From the NCBI RefSeq assembly GCF_015704865.1, contig NZ_JADQTO010000005.1:170691-234690 (forward strand): 64,000 nt of DNA. The letters run 5' to 3'. Source of the DNA: Actinoplanes aureus (GTDB lineage: Bacteria > Actinomycetota > Actinomycetes > Mycobacteriales > Micromonosporaceae). Positions 33,197-40,866 of the stretch are shown piece after piece; the first letter of the stretch is position 1, and each line of letters starts with the position of its first letter. The notes under the pieces were generated by a model that did not search any database, was not told the origin of the DNA, and saw nothing but the letters and a program-made list of their open reading frames with translations. Made by a program: the position numbers and the translations under genes.

Positions 33197-33882
33197 CGGG
33201 CCGCGTCGCGCAGATCCTCCACGCTCGCGAATTCCGCCGGATCGAGCGGCGCCAGCACCTCGATCCGCATGTCGGCGCGGTCGCGCAGCACCAGACCGTG
33301 CTTGGGCAGTGCCCGCCCGGTGCCGTGCACCGCGATCGGGAAGACCGGCACGCCGTGCCGGACCGCCAGGTCGAAGGCGCCGTTCTTGAACGCCTGGAGC
33401 GCGCCGTCCGGGCTCCGCCGGCCCTCCGGGAAGATCATGATCGGTGAGCCGGCCGAGAGCAGCCGATCGCAGTGCTCCATCATCCGGCGTACCGACGCGC
33501 CGCTGCCTCGCACCAGCGGTACGTACCCGTTGAGCCGCATGTTCCAGCCGATCACCGGGACCTTGAAGATCTCCTGCTTGGACACCCACTTGAACGGCCG
33601 GAACAGTCCGAACAGCACCAGGATGTCGACGAGCGACGCGTGGTTGGCGACCAGGACCGCCGCCCCGCGCCACGGCAGCCGGTCGCGGCCGCGGACTCGC
33701 AGCCGCCACAGCGGGTTCAGGTAGACGTAGCAGATCGCCCACGCCGACGAGTACAGGTGCAGCACCACCCGCCGCCGATCGAACGGCAGGGTCACCAGCC
33801 AGACGGCGAGCGCTCCGAGGAAGAACACCGGAGACGTGATCCCGATGAATGCCCAGAACGCCACCGAGAAGACGCGCAGCAT
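33154..33882 (-). CDS. 1-acylglycerol-3-phosphate acyltransferase (PlsC family)
   Basis: A 242-aa membrane-associated acyltransferase of phospholipid synthesis. The catalytic HX4D is in NHASLVDI; the substrate-binding motif is FPEGRRS, and YVPLVRG is also present. Two N-terminal hydrophobic segments (about residues 5-35) anchor it. I chose ATG 33882; an ATG at 33900 is in frame. Its 3' end overlaps deoC on the other strand. It is divergent from the paralogue pair starting at 33907, leaving only 24 bp between starts. Confidence 0.9.
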   Translation of the reverse strand: MLRVFSVAFWAFIGITSPVFFLGALAVWLVTLPFDRRRVVLHLYSSAWAICYVYLNPLWRLRVRGRDRLPWRGAAVLVANHASLVDILVLFGLFRPFKWVSKQEIFKVPVIGWNMRLNGYVPLVRGSGASVRRMMEHCDRLLSAGSPIMIFPEGRRSPDGALQAFKNGAFDLAVRHGVPVFPIAVHGTGRALPKHGLVLRDRADMRIEVLAPLDPAEFASVEDLRDAARQAISEALPPLRVR

Positions 33883-33906
33883 GCCGTCATCTTCTACCAT
33901 CCTGCG

Positions 33907-34929
33907 ATGTTCACGTACGCGCGGCTCTTCTTCCGGTACCTGTTCGGCGACCCGCTCCCGGAGACACCCGAGTTCGACTCCGATCGGGCCATGAACGACC
34001 ACGCGCTTCTCGAGGCGCGCGAGCGGGCACGCCACGGTGACTGGCAGGCGGCCCGCAAGGTGGTCGAGGACGCGGGCGACGACTGGGAGCTTCGTGGCCG
34101 CCGCGTCGGGGTGCTCAGCGACCTCGCCGCAAAGGAGGACGGCTGGCTCTACGCGTGGCTGCGGGCGGCGCCGTTGGATCCGTCCGCGGTGCTGATCCAG
34201 GCGACGATGCTGGGACAGCGGGCCGGTGAGGCGCGCGGCAGTGCGTCGGCGGCCGAGACCACAGCCGAGCAGTTCGCCGGATTCGAGCAGCTGTCGGAGG
34301 CGTCAGCCCAGGTCAGCGCGCGGGCGCTGGCTCTCGCCGCTCCGCACGACCCGCTGCCGTTCGTGGAGCTGATGGGTGCCATGTTCGCCGACCGGGGAGC
34401 CCGGACGGCGTCCTTCGACGAGGTGTTCGACGAGGGGCGGCGGCGGGATCCGTACAACTTCGACCTGCACCTGACCGCGATCAGCCTGCGCTGCCAGAAG
34501 TGGGGCGGCTCGCACGAGCTGATGTTCGGGACCGCGCGCCAGGTGGCCGAGGCCGCGCCGCCCGGGCACAGCGCGGTGATGCTGCCGCTGTTCGCCCACT
34601 TCGAGTACGCGATGATCGAGTTCGGCTGGGGCGAGCGCACCGCGAAGACGCTGAAGGCGCACCGCCGCTACTTCACCCGGCCCGAGGTGCGGCAGGAGAT
34701 GGACCACTGGATCGCCAAGTGGCGTGCCGGGACGCCGGGCCCGGCGAAGCTGGCGACCTGCCGGCAGTGGCAGGCGCTGTACTACTGCCTGGCCGGCCGG
34801 CGCCAGGAGGCGAAGACGGTCTTCGATGAGATCGGCCAGTACGTGAACGCGACGACGGCGTGGGCGTACTTCTGGTCCGGGAGCGAATACGGCTATCTGA
34901 AGGGCTGGATGTGGGCCAACCGGATCTGA
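33907..34929 (+). CDS. Uncharacterised TPR-like protein, paralogue 1
   Basis: A 340-aa, Trp/Tyr/Arg-rich, probably all-helical cytoplasmic protein. The start FTYARLFFRYLFGDPLPETP and the motif GRRRDPYNFDLHLTAISLRC are shared with the next gene. Alternating helices with GDWQAAR and GRRQEAK suggest TPR-like repeats. I recognise no domain with confidence; a loose likeness to DUF4034 is possible. The paralogue follows after 22 bp, so the pair arose by tandem duplication and is probably co-transcribed. Confidence 0.65.
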   Translation: MFTYARLFFRYLFGDPLPETPEFDSDRAMNDHALLEARERARHGDWQAARKVVEDAGDDWELRGRRVGVLSDLAAKEDGWLYAWLRAAPLDPSAVLIQATMLGQRAGEARGSASAAETTAEQFAGFEQLSEASAQVSARALALAAPHDPLPFVELMGAMFADRGARTASFDEVFDEGRRRDPYNFDLHLTAISLRCQKWGGSHELMFGTARQVAEAAPPGHSAVMLPLFAHFEYAMIEFGWGERTAKTLKAHRRYFTRPEVRQEMDHWIAKWRAGTPGPAKLATCRQWQALYYCLAGRRQEAKTVFDEIGQYVNATTAWAYFWSGSEYGYLKGWMWANRI

Positions 34930-34951
34930 CTTTCTGGTCTACGATCCGGCG

Positions 34952-35980
34952 ATGTTTTTCTATGCGCGGGTCTTTCTGCGGCACTTCTACGGCAGCCCGC
35001 TGCCGGAGGCGCCGGAGTTCGACGACGACAAGGCTCCGATGGAGCCGTTCGTGCGTGACGCCGTGGAGCGGGTGCGTGCCGGGGACTGGTGGGCCGGCCG
35101 CAAGCTGATCGAGGACGCCGGTACGGACTGGGATGTCCGGGACTGGCGGATCAGCGCGCTGGCCAGCATGGCCGCCGAGGACGACCGCTGGCTGTACGCG
35201 TGGTTGCGTGCCGAGCCGTCGGATCCGGCGGCGGTGCTGATCCAGGCGATGCTTCTGCACCAGCAGGCCGCGGACGCCCGCGGTTCCGCGTCGGCGGCAC
35301 ACACCTCGGCGGAGCAGTTCCAGAACTTCCGGGCGCTCTCCGACGCGGCCGCGCAGGTCGGCCGGCGGGCGATGGCGCTGGCCGGGCCGTACGACCCGGT
35401 GCCGTGGAGCACGATGCTGAGCACGATGTTCGCCGACCGCAACGCCGTGGAGCAGTCGTTCGACGAGGTGTTCAACGAGGGGCGGCGGCGGGATCCGTAC
35501 AACTTCGACCTGCACCTGACGGCGACCACGCTGCGCTGCCAGAAGTGGTACGGCTCGCACGAGCAGATGTTCGCGATCGCCCGCGGTGTGGCCGCCGCCG
35601 CGCCACCCGGCCACAAGTCGACGCTGCTGCCGCTGTTCGCCCACTTCGAGTACGCGATGCGCGAGTTCTCCTGGGACGAACGCACCAAGCGGTCGCGAAG
35701 GCGCTGCGAGAAGTACTTCCGCCGCCCGGAGGTGGGGCAGGAGCTGGACCAGTGGATCGCCAAGTTCCGGGCCGGGTCACCGGGGGCGGGCCCGCTGTCC
35801 CTGTGCCGGCAGTGGATGGCGGTCTACTACAGCCTGGCCGGCCGGCGCAAGGACGCGAAGGTCGTCTTCGACGAACTCGGCCAGTTCCCGGACCCCAGCC
35901 ACGAGTGGAACTACTTCTGGGGTGACCGGGAGTGGGGTTATCTGCAGAACTGGTGGTGGGCGAACGGCGTCCGCCCATAA
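34952..35980 (+). CDS. Uncharacterised TPR-like protein, paralogue 2
   Basis: A 342-aa paralogue of the preceding protein, collinear over its whole length. Strongest conservation is in the block from FDEV through GRRRDPYNFDLHLTA to LRCQKW and in the end (YLAG/YSLAGRR, FDE, YFW, WANG). The ends ERTAKTLKAHRRYF and ERTKRSRRRCEKYF mark a divergent basic loop. Function unknown. The next gene is convergent, 7 bp away. Confidence 0.65.
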   Translation: MFFYARVFLRHFYGSPLPEAPEFDDDKAPMEPFVRDAVERVRAGDWWAGRKLIEDAGTDWDVRDWRISALASMAAEDDRWLYAWLRAEPSDPAAVLIQAMLLHQQAADARGSASAAHTSAEQFQNFRALSDAAAQVGRRAMALAGPYDPVPWSTMLSTMFADRNAVEQSFDEVFNEGRRRDPYNFDLHLTATTLRCQKWYGSHEQMFAIARGVAAAAPPGHKSTLLPLFAHFEYAMREFSWDERTKRSRRRCEKYFRRPEVGQELDQWIAKFRAGSPGAGPLSLCRQWMAVYYSLAGRRKDAKVVFDELGQFPDPSHEWNYFWGDREWGYLQNWWWANGVRP

Positions 35981-35987
35981 CCCGTGC

Positions 35988-36953
35988 TCAGGCGATCGGG
36001 GCCGCGACCGCCGCCTCGGTCGCTTCCGGGGTTGCTCTTCCTTCCGCCGGGGCCTGGCGGCGGCCCGGGACGGCGAGCAGGAGCAGACCCGCGGCGGCCC
36101 AGGCGGCCAGGGTCCACGCGGCGACCGCGCCGCCGGCCCCGTCGAAATACGCGACCGAACGCAGCAGCGTCGCCCCGGCTCCCGGCGGGAGCAGCTGGCC
36201 GATCGCGCCCCACGGCTGGGGAAGCAGCTCCGGTGCCGAGGCCACCGCGGAGAGCGGGTTGCCGAGCAGGAAGACCAGCAGCGCGCCGAGGCCCAGCCCG
36301 GCCCGGCCCAGCGCGGTGCCGAGCCCGGCCAGCGTGGCCGAGACGGCGAACGCCAGCAGGGCGAGCGCCCCGGCGCCGGCCAGGTAGCCGCCGGGCAGGA
36401 TGTCGTAGCCCTGATGCAGGACCCAGGCGCCGCCGAGGCCGGCGAGTAGCGCGAACCCGGTCACCCCGGCCAGCCGGCCGGTACGCGACGCGACGGCCAG
36501 GGTCAGGATGATCCCGGCGACCATGCTGGTCAGGACGATGGGCAGGAACGCGGCGGCCAGTCCGGCACCGCGCGGGTCCCCGGAGTCGACCGGGACCACG
36601 TCGACGACCGGGCCGGGTGCCTGCTGGCTGAGCAGGGTGGCGACGGCGGGTGAGGCGGCCGAGGCGATGTGCAGGGTGACGCCGTCCGGGCCGGTGACGA
36701 AGGCCGCGTACGCCTCCCGGTCGCGCAGGGCCTGGTCGGCGGCGGCCGCGTCGCCCACCGTGGTGATCTCGAATCCGCCGGGCAGTTTCTGCTGGAGCTC
36801 GGCGGTGACCGCGGCCGCTGCCGGGCCGGTGACGACGACGGGCAGGTCGCGCGGGGCCGTGCGCAAGGACGGCCAGGCGAAGAAGGCGACCAGAGCGGCC
36901 TGGACCAGAACGACCACGACCGCGATGGCGAGGGGCCGGAGCTTGGCGTGCAT
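35988..36953 (-). CDS. ABC-2/YhgE-like membrane protein
   Basis: A 321-aa membrane protein: one N-terminal helix (about residues 8-28), an extracytoplasmic domain (about 30-150) with DVVPVDSGDPRG, then five or six helices and an Ala/Glu-rich tail. This layout is that of YhgE/Pip and ABC-2 permease-like proteins. No ATPase gene is adjacent. It is divergent from a TetR regulator with two matching operators between them, so it is probably de-repressed by a ligand; export of a toxic compound is a guess. Confidence 0.7.
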   Translation of the reverse strand: MHAKLRPLAIAVVVVLVQAALVAFFAWPSLRTAPRDLPVVVTGPAAAAVTAELQQKLPGGFEITTVGDAAAADQALRDREAYAAFVTGPDGVTLHIASAASPAVATLLSQQAPGPVVDVVPVDSGDPRGAGLAAAFLPIVLTSMVAGIILTLAVASRTGRLAGVTGFALLAGLGGAWVLHQGYDILPGGYLAGAGALALLAFAVSATLAGLGTALGRAGLGLGALLVFLLGNPLSAVASAPELLPQPWGAIGQLLPPGAGATLLRSVAYFDGAGGAVAAWTLAAWAAAGLLLLAVPGRRQAPAEGRATPEATEAAVAAPIA

Positions 36954-36965
36954 GACTCGTCTCCT

Positions 36966-37040
36966 AAAACGAACGCTCATTCTCTTTGACTTGAGAATGA
37001 CCCACACCGCCGCTCCTCGTCAAGAACGAGCGTTCGTTTT
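36966..37040. promoter_or_regulatory. Paired TetR operators in inverted orientation
   Basis: AAAACGAACGCTCATTCT (36966-36983) and its reverse complement with one change, AGAACGAGCGTTCGTTTT (37023-37040), flank a 39-bp centre. Each holds the AACGArCGyTCGTT-type core of many TetR operators. One lies just before the membrane-protein start and the other just before the TetR start at 37052. Confidence 0.8.
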
Positions 37041-37051
37041 ACAGTTGGCGC

Positions 37052-37645
37052 ATGCCCCGAGTCTCCGAAGCCCACCTCGCCGCCCGCCGGCAGCAGATTC
37101 TCGACGCGGCAGCCCGCTGCTTCGTCCGCAACGGCTTCCACCAGACGTCGATGCAGGACGTGATCAAGGAGGCGGGTCTCTCGGTCGGCGCCTTCTACCG
37201 CTACTTCAAGAGCAAGAACGAGCTGATCACCGCCATCGCCGGCACGAAGATCGGCGAGGTCACCTCGATGCTGGACGACATGCTGGCGCAGGAGCCGACA
37301 CCGGCCATCCCGGCGATCTTCGAGCGGATCCTGGAGATCATCGACACCAACGCCGGGGACGGCGGGACGGCTCGCATCGCCGTACAGGTCTGGGGTGAGG
37401 CCGTGCACGACGCCGAGGTCGGCGCCGTCGTCGCGGAGATCTACGGGCGGGTGCGCGCCCGCGCGGTCCGGATTGCGGAGGCGGCCAAGGAGGCCGGCCA
37501 GCTGCCCGCCGACGCGGACGCCGAAGGCGTCGGCGCTGCCCTGTTCGGGCTCATCCAGGGCTACATCCTGCAGCGCATCCTGGTCGGCGAGATCGACCGC
37601 AAGAGTTACGTGGCGGGCGTCCGCGCGCTGCTCGCGGCGCCCTGA
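37052..37645 (+). CDS. TetR-family regulator of the adjacent membrane protein
   Basis: A 197-aa TetR repressor. The helix-turn-helix reads TSMQDVIKEAGLSVGAFYRY, followed by FKSKNELI. The C-terminal ligand domain is all-helical. Operators between it and the ABC-2/YhgE-like gene imply autoregulation and control of that gene. It is convergent with a second TetR gene, 6 bp apart. Confidence 0.9.
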   Translation: MPRVSEAHLAARRQQILDAAARCFVRNGFHQTSMQDVIKEAGLSVGAFYRYFKSKNELITAIAGTKIGEVTSMLDDMLAQEPTPAIPAIFERILEIIDTNAGDGGTARIAVQVWGEAVHDAEVGAVVAEIYGRVRARAVRIAEAAKEAGQLPADADAEGVGAALFGLIQGYILQRILVGEIDRKSYVAGVRALLAAP

Positions 37646-37651
37646 CCGGCC

Positions 37652-38206
37652 TCAGGTGCCGGCGAGGCGGCGGATGGCGGCGGTCAGGCCCGGTGCGTCC
37701 AGCTCGGACTCGGTGACCAGCGCCAGCAGGATGATGCCGTCGAGCAGGGCGCAGATGTCCCGGCCCGCGGCCGCTCCCACGTAGGGCTCCAGGATCTCGG
37801 GCAGGCCGCGCATCCACACCTCGGCGAGTGGCCGCAGGGCCTCGTCGCGGGCGGCCGCGACGCACAGCTCGTACTCGAGGCGGGCCTGGCGGCGATCGCC
37901 GAGGTACTCACACATCAGCCCGGTCAGGGCCTCGGCCACGTCCGGTGCCGACCGGAGCCGCTCCGCCCACTCGTCGAGGTCGGTCTGCAGCATGTCGACG
38001 GCGTGCCGCAGCCCGGCGGCGATCAGGTCGTCGAGGGTGGGGAAGTAGTAGGTGGTCGCGCCCAGCGGCAGGCCGGCCTTGGCGGCGACGGCCCGGTGCG
38101 TGGTCCGGCCGACGCCGGCCTCGGCGATGACCTCCATGGTGGCGACGGCGAGGGCGGCGCGGCGCGCCTCGGGGTCGCGGGCGCGTTGCGGGCGGCGGCC
38201 GGTCAA
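37652..38206 (-). CDS. TetR-family regulator of the SMR exporter
   Basis: A 184-aa TetR repressor with the helix-turn-helix THRAVAAKAGLPLGATTYYF. The start is a rare TTG at 38206, overlapping the stop of the upstream SMR gene (TTGA). It is the second gene of a two-gene operon, so repressor and exporter are made together, and the operator upstream of the SMR gene is its likely target. Confidence 0.9.
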   Translation of the reverse strand: MTGRRPQRARDPEARRAALAVATMEVIAEAGVGRTTHRAVAAKAGLPLGATTYYFPTLDDLIAAGLRHAVDMLQTDLDEWAERLRSAPDVAEALTGLMCEYLGDRRQARLEYELCVAAARDEALRPLAEVWMRGLPEILEPYVGAAAGRDICALLDGIILLALVTESELDAPGLTAAIRRLAGT

Positions 38207-38529
38207 TGGGCCGTCCCGCTGTTCAGGTTCAGCATGACGACTCCGGCGATGATGAGCGAGACCCCGGCCACCTTAACCAACGTGAACGGCTCGTCAAGGA
38301 AGAGCGCGCCGATGACCACGATCGCGGCGGTGCCGACCGCGGACCAGATCGCGTACGCCACGCCGACCTGTATGCCCTTCACGGCCTGCGCGAGCAGCAC
38401 GAAGGAGATCACGTAACCGGCGAGGACGGCGATGGTGGGCCAGAGGCGGGTGAAGCCCTCGGTCGCCTTCATCAGGCTGGTCGCGAAGAGCTCGGCGGCG
38501 ATGGCGGTGAACAGGAAGACGTACGGCAC
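38203..38529 (-). CDS. Small multidrug resistance (SMR) family exporter
   Basis: A 108-aa protein with four membrane helices. The essential glutamate is in helix 1 (AAELFATSLMKATEGF), with the GVAYAIWSAVG signature in helix 3. Such proteins exchange protons for quaternary cations or guanidinium. An operator made of overlapping palindromes lies 23-51 bp upstream. Confidence 0.93.
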   Translation of the reverse strand: MPYVFLFTAIAAELFATSLMKATEGFTRLWPTIAVLAGYVISFVLLAQAVKGIQVGVAYAIWSAVGTAAIVVIGALFLDEPFTLVKVAGVSLIIAGVVMLNLNSGTAH

Positions 38530-38551
38530 TGCGGAAACACCTTCGATTCAT

Positions 38552-38580
38552 CTTGTACGAACGTACAAGTACGATCGTAC
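38552..38580. promoter_or_regulatory. Overlapping TetR operator palindromes upstream of the SMR gene
   Basis: CTTGTACGAACGTACAAG (38552-38569) is a perfect palindrome with a two-base centre. GTACGATCGTAC (38569-38580) is a second perfect palindrome overlapping it by one base. The shared half-site is GTACG. It probably binds two TetR dimers. Confidence 0.85.
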
Positions 38581-38609
38581 AAGAAGGGTGGCTCCGGAGG
38601 CCAGACCAT

Positions 38610-39212
38610 TTACGCGGGGCGCGTCCTGATGCCGAGATAGGTGAGCGGGCCCGGGTCCGGCACCGGCAGCACGGTGAATCCCAGCCGGTCGTAGAAGCCG
38701 CGTGCCTTCACGTTCGCGGTCACCATCCCGACGTGCACGCCCGGAGCGTCCACCACGTCCAGGAACCGTTCGATGAGCCGCCGCCCCCACCCCTGCCCCT
38801 GGTACGGCGGCAGCAGGTCGATGTGCAGGTGGGCCGGATAGCCGTCGAGCCCCGGCCCCAGCATCCGCTCCGGGTAGTAGTGCAGGGCCACCATGTCCTG
38901 CTCGGGCGTGCGCCCCTCCGCCGGCGGCACCGGGTAACGGTCGCCGACCAGCGGAATCCACTCGGCCCGGTAGCGGCGGGCGAACGACGCCGTGTCCGCC
39001 GTGCCGACCACGTACCCCACCGCCTCTCCGCCGTCGTCCAGCACGAATGCCAGGTGCGGCTCCAGGAACGCGTACGGGCCGGCGAACAGGTCGCCCATCA
39101 GGTCGTCGGTGGAGTACCGCCCGCGCGCGTCACCGCCGGCGTCGGCGGTGCGCACGCAGATGTCGTAGAGGGCGGTCCGGTCGGCGGGGCGGTACTGGCG
39201 GATCTCAGGCAC
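38610..39212 (-). CDS. GNAT family N-acetyltransferase
   Basis: A 200-aa acetyltransferase. The acetyl-CoA loop is LPPYQGQGWGRRLIERFL, and VKARGFYDRLGF is the late GNAT motif. The layout resembles the GNAT domain of bacterial O-GlcNAcase-associated acetyltransferases. The acceptor is unknown. It ends 30 bp from the operator of the SMR gene. Confidence 0.85.
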   Translation of the reverse strand: MPEIRQYRPADRTALYDICVRTADAGGDARGRYSTDDLMGDLFAGPYAFLEPHLAFVLDDGGEAVGYVVGTADTASFARRYRAEWIPLVGDRYPVPPAEGRTPEQDMVALHYYPERMLGPGLDGYPAHLHIDLLPPYQGQGWGRRLIERFLDVVDAPGVHVGMVTANVKARGFYDRLGFTVLPVPDPGPLTYLGIRTRPA

Positions 39213-39222
39213 GCCGCAGACG

Positions 39223-39624
39223 TTAGGCGGTGGAACCGCTTACAGCGCAAACGTCCAGGTAGTGCTGGTTGAACATGACACCCAGCACGTTGCCGAACGG
39301 GTCGATCACCGACGCGGTGACGAAGCCGGGCCCGCGCTCGATCGGCTCGGCGTACGGTTGCGCGCCGAGGCGGAGGAGCCGCTCATACGCGGCCTCCACG
39401 TCGTCGACCGCCCAGTAGATGATGGCGCCCTTACCCGGCGGGTGCGGAGCGTACCGGGTGTCCAGCAGGCCGAACTCGTGCTGGTAGTCGCCGACCCGCC
39501 ACTCGATGTAGGCGTTGTCGCGATTGAAGTACGGCTCCAGCTCGAACACCTCGGTGTACCAGGCCTTGGCCGCCTCCATGTCGTCGGTGAAGAACGTGAC
39601 GGTGGTGAATCCTCGAAGCATCAT
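39223..39624 (-). CDS. VOC-superfamily (glyoxalase/bleomycin-resistance-like) protein
   Basis: A 133-aa protein with the two beta-alpha-beta-beta-beta units of the vicinal oxygen chelate fold: TVTFFTDDMEAAKAWYTEVF and IIYWAVDDVEAAYERLLRLG. FVTASVIDPFGNVLGVM closes the fold. Function is not predictable. It is divergent from a WYL regulator across a strong palindrome. Confidence 0.9.
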   Translation of the reverse strand: MMLRGFTTVTFFTDDMEAAKAWYTEVFELEPYFNRDNAYIEWRVGDYQHEFGLLDTRYAPHPPGKGAIIYWAVDDVEAAYERLLRLGAQPYAEPIERGPGFVTASVIDPFGNVLGVMFNQHYLDVCAVSGSTA

Positions 39625-39644
39625 GCGATCGATTCTGGCGGCTT

Positions 39645-39667
39645 AAGTGCTCACCTACTGAGCACTT
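39645..39667. promoter_or_regulatory. Operator between VOC and WYL-regulator genes
   Basis: AAGTGCTCA and TGAGCACTT are perfect inverted arms separated by CCTAC. The site is 20 bp from both start codons, which fits joint control of the two genes by the WYL protein. Confidence 0.85.
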
Positions 39668-39686
39668 TTTCTGCGAATCTGAAGAC

Positions 39687-40661
39687 ATGCGTGCGGACCG
39701 TCTAGTAGCCACCCTCCTGCTGATGCAAGCCCGCGGCCGGGTCACCGCGGCCGAACTCGCCACCGAGCTGGAGGTGTCGGTGGCGACCGCCCGCCGTGAC
39801 CTGGAAGCCCTCTCCGCAGCCGGGATCCCGGTCTATCCCCAGCCCGGCCGGCACGGCGGCTGGTCCCTGGTCGGCGGGGCACGCACCGACCTGAGCGGCC
39901 TGTCGGCGGCCGAGGCGCAGGCCCTGTTCCTGCTGGTCGGGCCGGCCGCAGCGGTCTCCGATGAGGCCAAGGCGGCGTTGCGCAAACTGCTCCGTGCGCT
40001 ACCGGCGCCGTTCCGGACCGACGCCCAGGCCGCCGCCTCCGCCACGCTCATCGACCCGGCGGCATGGGGCTCGCTCGACCGCCACCGCCCGTCCGGTGTC
40101 GGGCCGTTGCAGGACGCGGTGGTCCGGCAGCGCCGGATCCGATTCACCTACCAGGGCGCGCCACGCACGGCCGACCCGTGGGGCCTGGTCGACAAGGACG
40201 ACGTCTGGTACCTGATCGCCGGCACCGACCGCGGCCAGCGCACCTTCCGCCTCGACCGGATGTCGTCGGTGACGGTCACCGACGAACAATTCGAACGCCC
40301 GGCCGACTTCGACCTCGACACGGCCTGGGAGCAGGTAGTCACCACGGTCGAGCAGAAACGCGCCCGGACCTGGGCAACCCTGCTGATCGAAGAACGGTTC
40401 GTCTGGGTCCTCCGCGGCCACTTCGGCCGGCACTGCGAGGTGGTCGCGGTCGCCTCCGACGGCCGCGCCCGCGTCCGCGTCGGCGCGCCGACCCCGCTCG
40501 ACATCGCCCGCACGCTCTCCGGCTGGGGCGCGGCCGTCGAAGTTCAAGATCCACCCACGGTGCGCGCTGAGCTGGCCCGCATCGGCATCGAGCTGGCCGC
40601 GCTTTACAAATCCATGCACGGTACGGCCGACGAAAGGTCCCCTGACTACACCGCGAGCTGA
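39687..40661 (+). CDS. YafY-type transcriptional regulator with WYL domain
   Basis: A 324-aa regulator. The N-terminal HTH_11 domain begins RLVATLLLMQARGRVTAAEL, with SVATARRDLEAL as recognition helix. The WYL domain follows (about residues 145-220), with DPWGLVDKDDVWYLIAG, and a WCX-like C-terminal part. It is divergent from the VOC gene and shares a palindromic operator with it. WYL domains sense nucleotides or other small ligands. Confidence 0.92.
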   Translation: MRADRLVATLLLMQARGRVTAAELATELEVSVATARRDLEALSAAGIPVYPQPGRHGGWSLVGGARTDLSGLSAAEAQALFLLVGPAAAVSDEAKAALRKLLRALPAPFRTDAQAAASATLIDPAAWGSLDRHRPSGVGPLQDAVVRQRRIRFTYQGAPRTADPWGLVDKDDVWYLIAGTDRGQRTFRLDRMSSVTVTDEQFERPADFDLDTAWEQVVTTVEQKRARTWATLLIEERFVWVLRGHFGRHCEVVAVASDGRARVRVGAPTPLDIARTLSGWGAAVEVQDPPTVRAELARIGIELAALYKSMHGTADERSPDYTAS

Positions 40662-40705
40662 CCACGCGCGCACGGCCCCAGCGCGACCGCCGGGCTGAAG
40701 CCCGG
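40661..40705 (-). repeat. Gene-end repeat element, copy E
   Basis: Read on the minus strand: CCGGGCTTCAGCCCGG (a perfect 7-bp hairpin with a 2-nt loop), then CGGTCGCGCTGGGGCCGTG and GCGTGGTCAG. The loop sequence of the family is replaced by a tight stem. It starts at the WYL stop codon; on its hairpin side the LacI gene ends 155 bp away, with a minisatellite in between. Confidence 0.6.
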
Positions 40706-40720
40706 GGTTGATGGCCGGCG

Positions 40721-40866
40721 TGGTCAGGCGGGCCGAAGCGTGGGTGGCCGGGTGGTTAGGCGGGCTGGAGCATGGGCGGCGGTAGGTGGTCAGGTGGGTT
40801 GAAGCGCGGGCTGCGGCCGGATGGTCAGGCGGGCTGAGGCGCGGGCGGGGAGCCGCGTGGTCAGGC
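40721..40866. repeat. Degenerate minisatellite, units of 32-36 bp
   Basis: TGGTCAGGCGGGC or a close variant recurs at 40721, 40753, 40787, 40822 and 40858, spaced 32, 34, 35 and 36 bp. Each unit continues with GAAGCGNGGG-like sequence. The last partial unit contains the stop codon of the LacI gene. This fills the gap between WYL and LacI genes. Confidence 0.75.
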
